Of a stretch of DNA of 34,004 nucleotides, positions 1 through 10,975 are shown piece by piece; position 1 is the stretch's first letter; each line of letters begins with the position of its first letter. Below the pieces are notes generated by a model. The model made no database searches, was not told the DNA's origin, and worked only from the letters and a program-made list of their open reading frames with translations. The DNA is from Nephromyces sp. MM_2019 (Eukaryota; Apicomplexa; Aconoidasida; Nephromycida): assembly GCA_015657535.1 (NCBI GenBank), contig JADHZB010000328.1:963-34966 (forward strand). Reading direction: 5' to 3'. A program made the translations under genes and the position numbers.

Positions 1-40
<40 letters not shown>
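1..40. repeat. (AC)20 microsatellite, start of a gene Z intron
   Basis: This is a perfect AC dinucleotide run. On the minus strand it reads GTGTGT directly after the AAG that ends the exon at 41-162, so the repeat itself supplies the 5' splice site of the next intron of gene Z. It continues past the window edge. Confidence 0.9.
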
Positions 41-42
<2 letters not shown>

Positions 43-810
43 TTAATAAATTTTCATAGTGATCAATTTCCTTTCTAAGTTGTTTATTAATGTGCGTTAA
101 ATTTGACGTGTCGGTCGCCAAACTTTTTGCTATTGGAATTTCATGACTAGATATTTCTGCCTCTATAATTATATATATATATATATATATATGTGTATGT
201 GTGTGTTGTGTGTGTGTGTTGTGTGTGTGTGTGTGTGTGTGTGTTGTGTGTGTGTGTGTGTGTGTATGTTGTGTGTGTGTGTTATATATATATATGTGCG
301 TGTGTGTGTGTGTTGTGTGTGTGGGTATGTTGTGTGGGTTTTGTGTGTGTGTATTGGGTGAGTGTTGTGTGGGTGTTGTGAGGGTGAGTGTGTATATATA
401 TATTGTGTGTGTGTGTGGTGTGTGTAAATATATTGTGTATGTAGGGTGGGTGTGTGTGTGTGTGTGTATTGTATATATATATATTATATAAATATATAAT
501 ATGTGTGTAAACATTACCAATAATATCTTTTTGTTGATTTTTTAACCTCTCTGTTTCCTTTTTTAATTTTTCCTGATTAAATTTGTTTTACACACACACA
601 CTTAATGTGTATATTTTGGAAAATTAGGTGTGTGTGTGTATGTTATTGTGTGTATGTTATTGTGTGTATAAATGTTGCCGTAGGTTGTGTGGTTTTGAGT
701 TCTGGTAAGTGTAGGTATATTATGGTGTAAAAGTGTGTATTAGAATGTAGGTGTGTGTGTGTGTGTGTGTATACATGTGGAATGTGTGTGTGTGTGTGTA
801 TTCATGTGGA

Positions 811-842
<32 letters not shown>

Positions 843-1222
843 TCATGTGGAATGTGTGTGTTTGTATATTCATGTGGAATGTGAGTGTAGCACTGTGTGT
901 CTGTTGAATAATGTTGTATGTGTGTGTACCACTGTGTGTATGTGTTTGTACCACTGTGTGTATGTGTGTGTACCACTGTGTGTATGTGTCAGAGTATGTG
1001 TGTGTGTACCATATTAGAGTGTATGTGTGTGCCATATAGTGTGTGTGTGTGTAATTCAAAGTATGTATATATAATTATATATATATATATTACCCGTTGT
1101 CTTGATTTCTCAGACTCTTCCTGTATATTAAAAAATTTGAATTTCAAATTAAAAAATTTTTAAAATTTACACACCTGTGTTGGTAAGCCCAAAATATCAC
1201 CCACTGAATATTCTTTAGCCAT
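41..1222 (-). CDS. Gene Z: 5' end of an unrecognised coiled-coil protein, four exons, continues off the left edge
   Basis: I do not recognise the family. Proposed exons on the minus strand are 1222-1175 (start codon, 16 codons), 1120-1094 (27-nt microexon, 9 codons), 572-518 (18 codons plus 1 nt) and 162-41 (2 nt plus 40 codons). All junctions are GT-AG, and the phases (0, 0, 1, 0) join into one open frame of 84 codons. The protein starts MAKEYSVGDILGLPTQ. It then becomes highly charged and helical (EESEKSRQR, EKLKKETERLKNQQKDII) and ends QLRKEIDHYENLLK, a typical coiled-coil composition with leucines at heptad-like spacing. The start context is AACA-ATG-G, close to that of the transporters. 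The last exon runs into GTGTGT. Introns are 54, 521 and 355 nt, and the two long ones are filled with TG/CA repeats. The gene lies head-to-head with gene A. No function can be assigned; a structural or scaffold role would be a guess. Confidence 0.6.
163..517 (-). repeat. TG/TA repeat-filled intron of gene Z
   Basis: On the plus strand this is a compound (TA)n, (TG)n and TGTGTTG tract from about 170 to 505. It lies between proposed exons 3 and 4 of gene Z. Apparent open frames inside it (Val/Cys runs) are products of the TG dinucleotide and not genes. Confidence 0.7.
573..1093 (-). repeat. TG-rich intron of gene Z with a degenerate minisatellite
   Basis: The plus strand carries TG tracts broken by a recurring motif, TTCATGTGGAATGTGTGTG (about 770-890), and then by a TACCACTGTGTGTATGTG motif (about 925-990). 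The tract lies between gene Z exons 2 and 3. A CACACACACA stretch at about 590 sits just upstream of the exon 3 acceptor. Confidence 0.65.
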
Positions 1223-1261
1223 TGTTGATATGTGTGTGTGTATAACTGTGTGTGTGTTTGT

Positions 1262-1437
1262 AGATGTGTGTGTGTGTTTGTTTGTAAATGTGTGTGTGTG
1301 TTTGTTTGTAAATGTGTGTGTATGTTTGTTTGTAAATGTGTGTGTGTGTTTGTTTGTAAATGTGTGCGTGTGTTTGTTTGTAAATGTGTGTGTGTGTTTG
1401 TTTGTAAATGTGTGTGTGTGTTTGTTTGTAAATGTGT
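1262..1437. repeat. 24-nt tandem minisatellite, about 7 copies
   Basis: The unit is AAATGTGTGTGTG followed by TGTTTGTTTGT (24 nt). Seven nearly identical copies run from 1262 to 1429, with single T/C and T/A variants, and then a partial copy. The array starts about 40 nt upstream of the gene Z start codon, so it lies in its 5' flank or 5' UTR. Confidence 0.85.
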
Positions 1438-2594
1438 ATGTGTGTGTGTGTGTGTGGGTGGGTGGGTGGATGGGTGGGTGTGGGAGCATGTGTAAGGTGT
1501 GTGATTGAGGGTGGGTATGTATGATATGTGTGTGTGATGTGTGTGTGATGTGTGTGTTTGGTGTGTGTGTGGTGTGTGTGTGTATGTGGTGTGTGTCTGT
1601 GACTTGTGAGTGTGATGCGTGTGGTTTGTGTGTGTGGCATGTGTGTGTGGCTTGTGTGATATGTCTATGTGTATTGGATTGATAATGAATATGTGAGTAG
1701 CCATGTTTTTGGATTGTATTTCAAATATGTTTAATTGTGTGATGTGTGTGAGATGTGTGAGTAATATGTGTGTACCATATAACGTGTGTCAAATGGGTGT
1801 TTTTGTGTGTATTGTAAGTGTGTAACCAAATTTTGGAAATGTTTAGAATATATGTAATTGTGTGTGTGATTGATTGATATAAGCAATGTCTATATTTGTT
1901 ATAGGTGATGTTTTGGTTTGATTGTGTGTATTAAATATGTGATCTATATGTTTGTGTGTGATATATGTGTGTGTGATATATGTGTGTGTGTAAAATTTGT
2001 ATTACATATGTATCTGTAATATATTGTGTGTGTTGTATGTTGTTATATATATGTGTGTAAGATACAAGTGTGTATGTTGTCAACTTTTTAAAGTGTTCAA
2101 AATAACCTTATTTCCCTTAAATTAGTTGATTTTAACAAATATGTATATATATATTACACATTATGTATATATATATGTTACACATTATGTATATATACAT
2201 ATATTTGATTTTCAAGTAATGTGTATTTATAAACTATAAATATATATAAACTTTATACAATGTAGATGTATATATATATTCATAGTTTATTATTTATATA
2301 TATAAATATACACATTAATTTCTTATTCATTTGTTAACTTACCTTATTCGTTTGACATACAAAATTTTTAGTACTTAAATTAACAGGTTTATGTTCCGTA
2401 ATTATTGTGTGTGTGTATATATATAATAAATTAATTATTTTTAATTTATTACAACAATTAATTGTGTGTGTATGTATAATAATATAATTAAAAAATTTCG
2501 ATTATAATAAACTGAATAGTGATATGTGTGTATATAATATATCCAATAATTGTTTTTATATATATTTATTTATATTGCTTAAAGTGTTTGGGCT

Positions 2595-2633
<39 letters not shown>

Positions 2634-3929
2634 AATAGCTCAAAATGAATAGTATATATGTTAGATGTATTTATAAGTTTATAAAATATTGAATATAATA
2701 AAAATTCAATTAATATACATAATGTGTAAATATATTATAAACACTAATTTGTATGATTTAATGCATAAAAAAATGTGTGTGTGTGTGTAAATAGTATAAA
2801 ATTATAAAGTAAAAGTTATATAAATAAATTTATAGGGAGATGTAGGATTTTTTAAATTTGTCCAAAATTCAAATTTTTAATAAATTTATAAAATACAAAA
2901 ACAAAATTCAAATTTATTAAAATTTTATTAAAATTTGGAATTTTTATATAATTACTAGTTGTTTGTTATTAAACACATACTTATATATATACATACACAT
3001 TAGTATATATATATATATTTATATATACTAATATAACTTGAACACACACGCAAATTTATATGATATATAAACACACATTTGTATTATATAACTACACATT
3101 TACATAATATATAGAGGGTACACACATATATATACTTATATAGATTGATACACACATTTATGTATAAGTTATACACACTTATGTATTTTAGATACACATA
3201 TTTATAAACACAAACAATTATATAATTTAGATACACATATTTATAAATAAACAGACACACACACACACATACAGACACACACACACACATACAGACACAC
3301 ACACATATATACATAAAAACAATCACATATACATATATATATTTTAGCTTATAATTTTTATTCAAGCCTATGCTCAATTTTATACCAAATTTACACACAT
3401 CAAAACTATCAAAAATATCAACCTAGATGCTTATATATATAATTGAATATAAATTCAATTTACACACACACATTAAAAATATATATATGTAGTTTACACA
3501 CACAACTTAACAATATACATAATAATAAAATATTTACAAATTTCAATTTTTCCACACATTTACACCCATAGTGCAGATATATAACCTATACACACACAAC
3601 ACTATGTGCACACAATTACATTATTTATACATATATATACACGCTGTACACACAATTACATTATTTATACATATATGTACACGCTGTACACACAAACACT
3701 ATGTTCACACTAAACCTAATAACACCATAAATACACAGTTAGTTACCTATACTCACATAAACTAACATACTCACACACACAACAACAGTATACACTCCCA
3801 TACAATCATTCACACCTGTACACACACATTTCATACACATGGTAAATACAACTAGAGCAAGCTAAACATACACACACACATACACACAAAATAAACAAAA
3901 GTACATTCGACATACAAATAAGCACACAC

Positions 3930-3961
<32 letters not shown>

Positions 3962-4559
3962 ACACACACACAAACACCTACATATACACACACAACAATC
4001 AAAAACACACATACACTCACACAAACGCCTACATATACACACACAACAATCAAACACACACATACACACACTCACACACACATACATACATACACATACA
4101 CACACATATACACACACACATTTAATTCTAATTTATAAAAGTATTATTTTTGAGTAATGTGTGTAAATTAAATAATTTTAGACTTCAAAAATTAGTAAAA
4201 ACAAGGTCAATGATTTGTTATTTAATTTTTATTTCAAAAGTTTATACACACAAATAAAAATCAACTGTAGTTCATTACATTCTCCTACAAATACACACAC
4301 TATTTCACATAAAACTCAATACATACACATTTTCACATAAAAATAAGTCCATACACACACATATATACATATATATACACACATATATATATAAACACAC
4401 ATATATACGTATATATATATATATGTATATTTATATAATTGTAACTCACTACAAACCAATAGTAAAAGCGCACCTTTCATGCACTAACCATAACACACAC
4501 ATACACACAGACGACAACAAAAATAAATTACACATACAACCAAACTAGACACACACTTA

Positions 4560-5052
4560 GACATCAAAACTATATACATATACACACATATCAAAATTAT
4601 ATACACACACACATATCAAAACTATATACACACACATACATATCACAACTATATACACACACACACATATCACAACTATATACACACACATACATATCAC
4701 AACTACACACGCACACATCACAACTAGATACACACACATCACAACTACATACACACACATCACAACTACAAACACACATCACAACTACATACACACACAT
4801 ATCACAACTACACACACACATACACCACAACTACACACACACATACATCACAACTACACACACACACACATCACAACTACACACACACATACATCACAAC
4901 TACACACACACATACATCACAACTACACACACACATACATCACAACTACACACACACACACATCACAACTCCACACACACACACATCACAACTCCACACA
5001 CACACACATCACAACTCCACACACACACACATCACAACTACACACACACATC
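4560..5052. repeat. CA minisatellite with an ATCACAACTA core
   Basis: About 20 tandem copies of a 20-26 nt unit are present, built from ATCACAACTA (early copies ATCAAAACTAT, late copies ATCACAACTCC) plus a (CA)n spacer of variable length. The change of core variant along the array suggests local amplification. It is upstream of gene A. Confidence 0.8.
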
Positions 5053-5114
5053 CAAAAAAAATACACACATACCAAAACAGTTCTTCTCCCACGCCCCCCT
5101 ATCACTCCACATCA

Positions 5115-5145
<31 letters not shown>

Positions 5146-5147
<2 letters not shown>

Positions 5148-7405
5148 GAGTTTAATAACATTTGTAGTATATTTTGAACGGCCCATTTACGGCCAAAATT
5201 TGTCCCCCAAAATTTGCGGGAATTTGCCGTCGCTGGGAAAATGGGACCCCCGGAAGGCCCTGCCGTTGTTGTTGAATAATTTGGGGCCACACACTGATGA
5301 AAATTTGGGGGAGAAATTAATAACAACAAACACACACACACACACAGATATACACACCGATACATCAACATCACACACACACACTGATACACACACACAC
5401 ACACATACACACACAGATACACCAACATCACACACACACACACATACAAACACAGATACACCAACATCACACACACACACACATACACACACAGATACAC
5501 CAACATCACACACACACACACATACACACACAGATACACCAACATCACACACACATACACACACAGATACACCAACATCACACACTTACACACATACAAA
5601 CACAGATACACCAACATCACACACACACACACATACACACACAGATACACCAACATCACACACACACACACACTTTGGATGTCTACTCAACAATCTTTCT
5701 ACTATTAGAGTGTTTGAGGCCCAACAACATAAGGATCACCCCAATGTGTTAAAATGTGTGGATGAGGGTTTTGTGTGTGAAAATGATATTAATGTGTGCA
5801 ACTTTAATCCAAGTGTGTGTGAACGTAACTCAAATGTGTGTGAGGATAAAGCGAGTGTGGGTGAAAATGATATCAATATGTGTAATGTAAAGCATTCTAG
5901 ACGTGTGTATAACATAAATCAGAACACAAAAAATGTGTATAGAAATGATTCACATATGTGTGTGTCAAAAAATTCAATTATTAGCCCAAATGTGTACACT
6001 TTAGATCACACACAGTTTAATGGTAAGATGATGAAAATGAATTGGGTGAGCGATGTTTTGGTTTTAGATAAACACACATTAAATTTTGATTTTAAATGTG
6101 TGTTATGTAAGCCCAATGGTGAATATGTGTGGGAAAATGTGTGTGAAATGGATCCCCTATTAAATCGGTCTATACACATTGGTGAATACACACACCATTC
6201 AAAACCAAATTTTATTATTTTTTTTATTTTTGGAGATAAACGGACTTTCTCCCTAGACACAAGTAAGTACACACATTTTTTTATTTGCACACACTTTATT
6301 TTGATTTATGTACACATTTATTTATATATACACACATTTTTTTGATACACATTTATTTATATACACACACTTTGTTTTAGACAAATTCTATTTACACACA
6401 TTGTTTTAACACGCATTCACCTACATGATTTTACATACACAATATATACACAGACATATATAACCAAATACAATGAATGTTTAAATTTACACACATTATT
6501 TAGTCAGGGGATGACTACACATATAAATCTCTATATATTTTACACACACATATTTTATATGGGCTTAATAACTTCACATTTATTGTGTGTATATATCTAA
6601 TTTTTGTAATTAATTTTATTAGGCTTTTTCCGTAACTCAATTTATAAAGAATTCGAAAAATTATCTAATAAGGTTAGTTATATTTTTTTTTACACATATA
6701 AAACCAAACTTGAATAATATATATATATATATATATACACACATATTTTATATATATACACACACACATATTTTATATATATAAATGCACACACACATCA
6801 ATATATATATAAATGCACACACAATCACTTTATATGTAAATGCACACACACACCAATATATATATAAATGCAAACACACATCAATATATATATAAATGCA
6901 CACACACATTAATATATATATAAATGCACACACAATCACTTTATATATATTCACACACATAAAAATATATTATATATATGATGATTTAAATGAATCATTG
7001 TATAGACACATATACGCACACAAAACAAATAATCTATACACATCACACACACACATCACACACACACATCACATACACACTTCACATACACATATTACAC
7101 ATATAAAATAATCTCCAATTTTGTACACACCTTATATATGATAGAAAAGTGAATCACCATCTATACACACACAGTTGGTACACACACATCGAAAGGCAAT
7201 CAAATCTACCCCAAATTTGCACATATTTTCTGTGTGTAATTATATGTATAATTTTATAATTAATATAATAAAGGCGTGTGTAACAGTAAGATTACCTAAC
7301 AATAACACAGGCCTTTACAAGATAATTTTTTACACATTTTTCCCCCTTTATTTAATTATATATGTGTGTAATTTTGTGATGAATTTAAAGAGGCTATTTA
7401 TGTAA
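5146..7405 (+). CDS. Gene A: CBM20 starch-binding-domain protein, domain split by a long low-complexity insert
   Basis: Exon 1 (5146-6262) begins at an ATG just after a (TG)14 run. Residues 1-42 match the first half of a CBM20 starch-binding module: ITFVV, YGQNL and PSLGKWDPRKALPL. Residues 296-343 match the second half: NWVSDVLVL, FDFKCVL, GEYVWEN and LLNRSI. The two Trp and the Lys that correspond to starch site 1 in fungal glucoamylase CBM20 are present (W33, K317, W329), as is the terminal Asn-Arg (N340, R341). Between the halves lie a His-Thr repeat (about 62-176) and an Asn/Cys-rich segment (about 177-295). Proposed exon 2 (6623-6672) has donor GTAAGT at 6263 and acceptor TTATTAG, and keeps phase. 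Exon 3 (7175-7405, acceptor CACACAG) is open to a stop but weakly supported; with it the protein is 465 aa. CBM20 binds alpha-glucans and is found in laforin, glucan water dikinase and GDE5-type proteins. No catalytic domain is visible here. Confidence 0.65.
5330..5672 (+). repeat. In-frame HTHTHTHTDTPTS-coding repeat inside gene A
   Basis: Eight to nine tandem units of a CA-rich minisatellite end in GATACACCAACATCA. Complete units are 33 or 39 nt, always multiples of three, and translate as (HT)n-DTPTS with variants HTNT and TYTH. The stretch contains no GT, so it cannot hold a splice donor, and it must be read through if the two flanking CBM20 halves belong to one protein. Confidence 0.8.
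6263..7174 (+). repeat. CA/TA-rich introns of gene A, with a tandem array at about 6770-6955
   Basis: Two proposed introns (6263-6622 and 6673-7174) flank the small exon 2. The second contains about six copies of a 31-34 nt unit, roughly AATATATATATAAATGCA plus CACACACATC. TCACACACACA runs follow at 7040-7085. If exon 3 is wrong, 6673 onward is 3' flank. Confidence 0.6.
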
Positions 7406-7885
7406 TGATAATCTATATATAATTTTTATTTATATAAATATGTGTGTGTATGTATATATTATAAAGTAATAATATAGTATATAGATATTATGTTATGTAT
7501 ATTATACTGACACACACACATATTTTATAACATTGGTAAATATAGTTTTAATTCTTAGTAAAATAATTGTATAGATTTAACAGGTAAAACATATTATTTT
7601 TTATTTGTATAACAACACACTTATATATGAAAATAAATTTAACAAGTATAATCTTGTATTGTGATACACACACATATATATTGTTTTAATAAATAATACA
7701 CACAGTTATATATATTATTTTGATTACACACACTCACACCCACATGTTTAGATACAAAGTTTGTGCGAGAGAGAAGTAAATTAAATTAATATATACATAA
7801 ATATATATACTATACACACGATTCAAATGGAGATTATACACAACACACACACACATACATATATATAATTATACATACATATAGT

Positions 7886-8039
7886 CCTGAAATAATGTGT
7901 GTGAGATTATATGATGTATTAGATAATTTCAACACACGTAATATCTCTCCTATAATCCGAATGGTTACATTTGGCTATCCCACCTCCCCGCCCTCAAACA
8001 CACACACAGACAAACACACAAACATAAACACACAAACAT

Positions 8040-8041
<2 letters not shown>
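7886..8041 (+). CDS. Coding-like segment, possible last exon of an unassembled gene
   Basis: An open stretch of 51 codons follows an ATATAG acceptor-like site at 7879-7884 and ends in TAA. Its first part is not dinucleotide repeat (MCVRLYDVLDNFN, then IIRMVTFGYPTSPPS) and it ends in the flanking CA repeat. An internal ATG is at 7895. On the minus strand a shorter open stretch also exists. It could be a further exon of gene A, but no donor with the right phase was established, so it is reported as a separate candidate. Confidence 0.25.
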
Positions 8042-8076
<35 letters not shown>

Positions 8077-8237
8077 TAAACACACACACATAAACACACA
8101 CACACACACACACACATAAACACACACACACACAGACAAACACACACACATACATACACACACACACATACATACACACACACACATACATACACACACA
8201 CACATACATACACACATACACACACATATATACACAC
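7997..8237. repeat. Compound CA microsatellite
   Basis: This is 240 nt of (CA)n interrupted by CAAACATAA, CAGACAAA and later by CATACATACA at regular spacing. Apparent Cys/Val open frames on the minus strand come from the repeat. Confidence 0.9.
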
Positions 8238-8679
8238 AATTATCAAAAAAAAAAATTATTATTAATTCACAAAAGAAAATATGGTCTGTTTATAATAGAA
8301 ATGTACATATAAATTCACAAGTTTTTTATACATCTAATTTCATAAACCAAAAAAAATATAGTTAAATATAATAAACAAATGAAATATATTTATATATGTA
8401 AAAGAATGATAACTATTGGATACTATGTTATGTATGTGTATGAGAAAATACTTATTAGTACTATGTGTGTGTATGAGATAATAATAATATATATTACAAA
8501 TAAAAAAGGAGAAAACATAAAATATTAATTTTGTCGAATTATTAAAGATTATAGATTACTAATTATTGTGTATTACACGCTTATAATAAAAAAATTAATT
8601 TATAGTCAAATATTTTTTAACAAGTTTACTTTTTTAATTAAAAAAATTATTTAAAATTTATATATACCCACACACACAT

Positions 8680-10759
8680 TTAAGATGATGTTCTTGGATA
8701 TTGCTCTTCTTCAGGTACATTATATGTGTACCAAATTGTATATGAGTTAAAGCCTAAGAAAGCTAAACCAGATATAAGGGATATAATTGCCCTGAATCTT
8801 GCAAAGGTTGTCTTTTCCGTCTACACACACACATTTTAAATAATATATACACACATTTTAAATTAATATATACACACATTTTAAATTAATATATACACAC
8901 ATTTTAAATAATATATACACACATTTTAAATTAATATATACACACATTTTAAATTAATATATACACACATTTTAAATTAATATATACACACATTTTAAAT
9001 TAATATATACACACGTTTTAAATTTGGCGTTATAAGAGTGTGACCTAACTATATCTGATATATATTGCGAGGATATCAACTAATGTGCATGTATGAATGT
9101 GTAATAATTCATGGGTAAAATGTGTATATTTAAAATGTGTGGTATGTGTATGTGTGTATATAATATACCTTCCAAGACATATAAGCAGCTGTGGGGCCTC
9201 CAAGGATAAAGCCAGCCACAGTTGTAAATGTGTTGAGTGAGTTAGTAATATTTGGTATGATAATCGCTACAAAAATGTGTATAATTATGTGTTTTGTGTG
9301 TGTAATTATGTGATGTCTGTGTATATATATGTTTGTTTTTTGTGTGTGTATAGTGTATAATAATATGTGATTTTGTGTGTATAATAATGTGTACTAATAA
9401 TTATGTGAGTTATAAATGTTATTTATTTGTAGTACACACCAATAAATCCAGAAACAAAGGCAAAGATAGCAGCGGTCAAGAAATTGGTAAGTAAGGATCG
9501 ATCCTGCACGGTCTTACCATTCCTATCTAATATAAATTCCCTATACACATACAATACAACATTTACAAATAAACGTGAATAATGTATGGGATGTTTTGTA
9601 TATATTTCTACTCTAATAATGTGTACGCTACAGTGTTCAGATATTTTTCCCCAATTCTCAATTTCATTATCACAGCATCATCTCCCACTCCGAAAAGTTT
9701 GTGCACCCACACACCCCCAAAATTCAAATGTGGGCAACTCCCCCCCCCACCCACCCCCATTTTTTATTTTTACTTTGCGGGAATTAGGAAAAGTGGAGAT
9801 TGAATAATTAAAATGGTAGCAAGGAGCAATTGTGCAATTAAAATAGCTGTGTTAAAGTATCCATACATGTTATGCCACACGATAGCAACCATTTCTAAAC
9901 TATCACTACCAACTTGATAACCAAATAGTAAGCTAGGGGCTAAACCCGCTACACTATTAATACATGCAATAGAGATAAGTCCGGCTAAGAAATAATAGGG
10001 GAATTGTCTCTGACTCTTTGGAGACATTTCAGAGGCAATACCCGGTACAGGCATATGTGCATAGAATCCCATAGACATAACGGGTATAGCTTGTATTAGA
10101 TGTGTAAAGTTGAAATCTCTAAGTGGTATGTCAAATTGATCAAAGAGTGTTATAGATACTACACAATTGATAACAGCTACTGCTACAAACATAACAAAAC
10201 CGACATATGAAATATATCTAGATTGTTGGAATGACTTTATAAGTCCGCATAATGCTACTATAGCTGTGAATATTATCTTAAATGTATCAAGTGGAATAGG
10301 TGTGTAGATAACTACAATTGTTGCGGAAATTAATATGTAAGCAGTTAGAGCTCCTACAAGTGCCGCTACAACAGGTACAGTAACTAAGACAAATGTAAGA
10401 ATCTGACCTAGCAAATCTGTACCAAATACTTTCCTACCTAAGTCAGTAAAAGAAGTAGCTCCCGTAATAGCTGTAGCATTAAATATACACATTACGGAAC
10501 AAAAACCAAAGAATACAAGGAAAAATTCAATAGCCACACCCCAATATGGTGTTGTTAAACTAAATGAATAGGGTGTAGCGACAAGTGCTGTACCCGTTGC
10601 AAATACCATAAAATTAAATGCGCCAGAATAGGGCTTAAGTACACGACGTTTTTCATCGTATGATTTTGGTAGATTAATCATCTGTTCATGTTCATATGAA
10701 GTTGTGCTACTTGATTCTGTTGCTACTTTTGTAGGTGAATATTGTACTACTGTTGCCAT
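8680..10759 (-). CDS. Gene B: AAAP-family amino acid transporter, 441 aa, four exons
   Basis: This is a predicted membrane amino acid permease (Aa_trans/AAAP family) with about 10-11 hydrophobic segments after a 42-residue hydrophilic N-terminus rich in Ser/Thr. Exons on the minus strand are 10759-9774, 9540-9440, 9266-9169 and 8820-8680. Phases 2, 1 and 0 all join in frame and give 1326 nt. TM1 carries GTALVATP (56-63). The TM6 region reads HMPVPGIASEM (235-245), a variant of the GHMGLPGM-x-[SA]-EM of the sister copies. Exons 2 and 3 code for EFILDRNGKTVQDRS and IPNITNSLNTFTTVAGFILG, which align with the single-exon ends of C and D. The C-terminus extends to VPEEEQYPRTSS, longer than in the paralogues. 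The start context is CACA-ATG-G. It is divergent from gene C. This is the most divergent copy, so its substrate may differ; transport direction and substrate cannot be read from sequence. Confidence 0.9.
8823..9022 (-). repeat. 22-23-nt tandem repeat in gene B intron 3
   Basis: About nine copies of ACACACATTTTAAATTAATAT plus AT (plus-strand reading) fill most of the intron 8821-9168. Two copies are one base shorter (AAATAATAT). The array stops just short of the acceptor of the last exon. Confidence 0.85.
9714..9759 (-). other. G-rich tract at the 5' end of gene B intron 1, quadruplex-capable
   Basis: On the gene B sense strand the intron reads GGGGG-T-GGG-T-GGGGGGGGG starting about 15 nt after the donor, followed by another GGGGG run near 9718. 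This meets the usual four-run G-quadruplex pattern in the nascent RNA. Whether it folds is unknown. Confidence 0.6.
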
Positions 10760-10975
10760 TGTGTGTGTCAGTGGTGTATCTGAGTGAGAGTGGCGGAGAA
10801 GGGGAGCATACTATGTGGGTGTATTTTGGGCAGGTATATGCATTTTGGGTTGATGTGTGTTGTGTGGGTGGATTTTGGGTTATTATGGATTTTGTGGGTG
10901 CATATTGGGTTAGTATGTGTGATATGTTAGGTAAAGTTTGTATATTTCAGTTCTGTTTTTTTTTTGGGATTTAGA
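10760..10975. other. Gene B 5' flank with degenerate ATTTTGGGT repeats
   Basis: Upstream of the gene B start the plus strand has TG runs and four to five copies of a GGATTTTGGGTT-like motif spaced about 30 nt apart (10825-10910). The open frame across it is low-complexity and not considered a gene. No promoter element is recognisable. Confidence 0.5.

Larger units (their letters stand above)
1223..5145. other. Divergent intergenic region between genes Z (minus) and A (plus)
   Basis: No gene was found. The plus strand is TG-rich from 1223 to about 2100, with scattered TG runs to about 2790, and almost only CA-rich from about 2950 to 5100. The AT-rich middle (2100-2950) contains (TA)n, including a 36-nt run near 2600. 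A good splice donor on the minus strand (AAG then GTAAGT, about 2345-2339) follows a short open stretch, but no acceptor or partner exon was convincing. A (TG)14 run at 5115-5142 reverses polarity immediately before the gene A start codon. Confidence 0.6.
7406..8679. other. Convergent intergenic region between genes A and B
   Basis: Apart from the coding-like segment at 7886-8041 no gene is seen. The region is AT-rich with scattered ACACAC runs on the plus strand. It contains a long compound (CA)n/ACATAA/ACATAC microsatellite at 7997-8237 and an (A)10 run at about 8246. Confidence 0.6.

Noticed and set aside
143..1017. Long Cys/Val and His/Thr open frames on both strands
   Set aside because: They are translations of (TG)n/(CA)n, which contain no stop codons; the real exons here (gene Z) are in other frames.
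1144..1704. 186-codon minus-strand frame rich in His-Thr
   Set aside because: Most of it is the 24-nt minisatellite. Only its end overlaps the proposed first exon of gene Z, whose own start and donor better explain the sequence.
2339..2400. Minus-strand open stretch before a perfect GTAAGT donor
   Set aside because: No acceptor or start codon lies upstream within reach and no following exon in phase was found.
5102..5671. Minus-strand Cys/Val/Tyr frame opposite gene A
   Set aside because: It is the complement of the coding CA minisatellite; the plus strand carries the CBM20 match.
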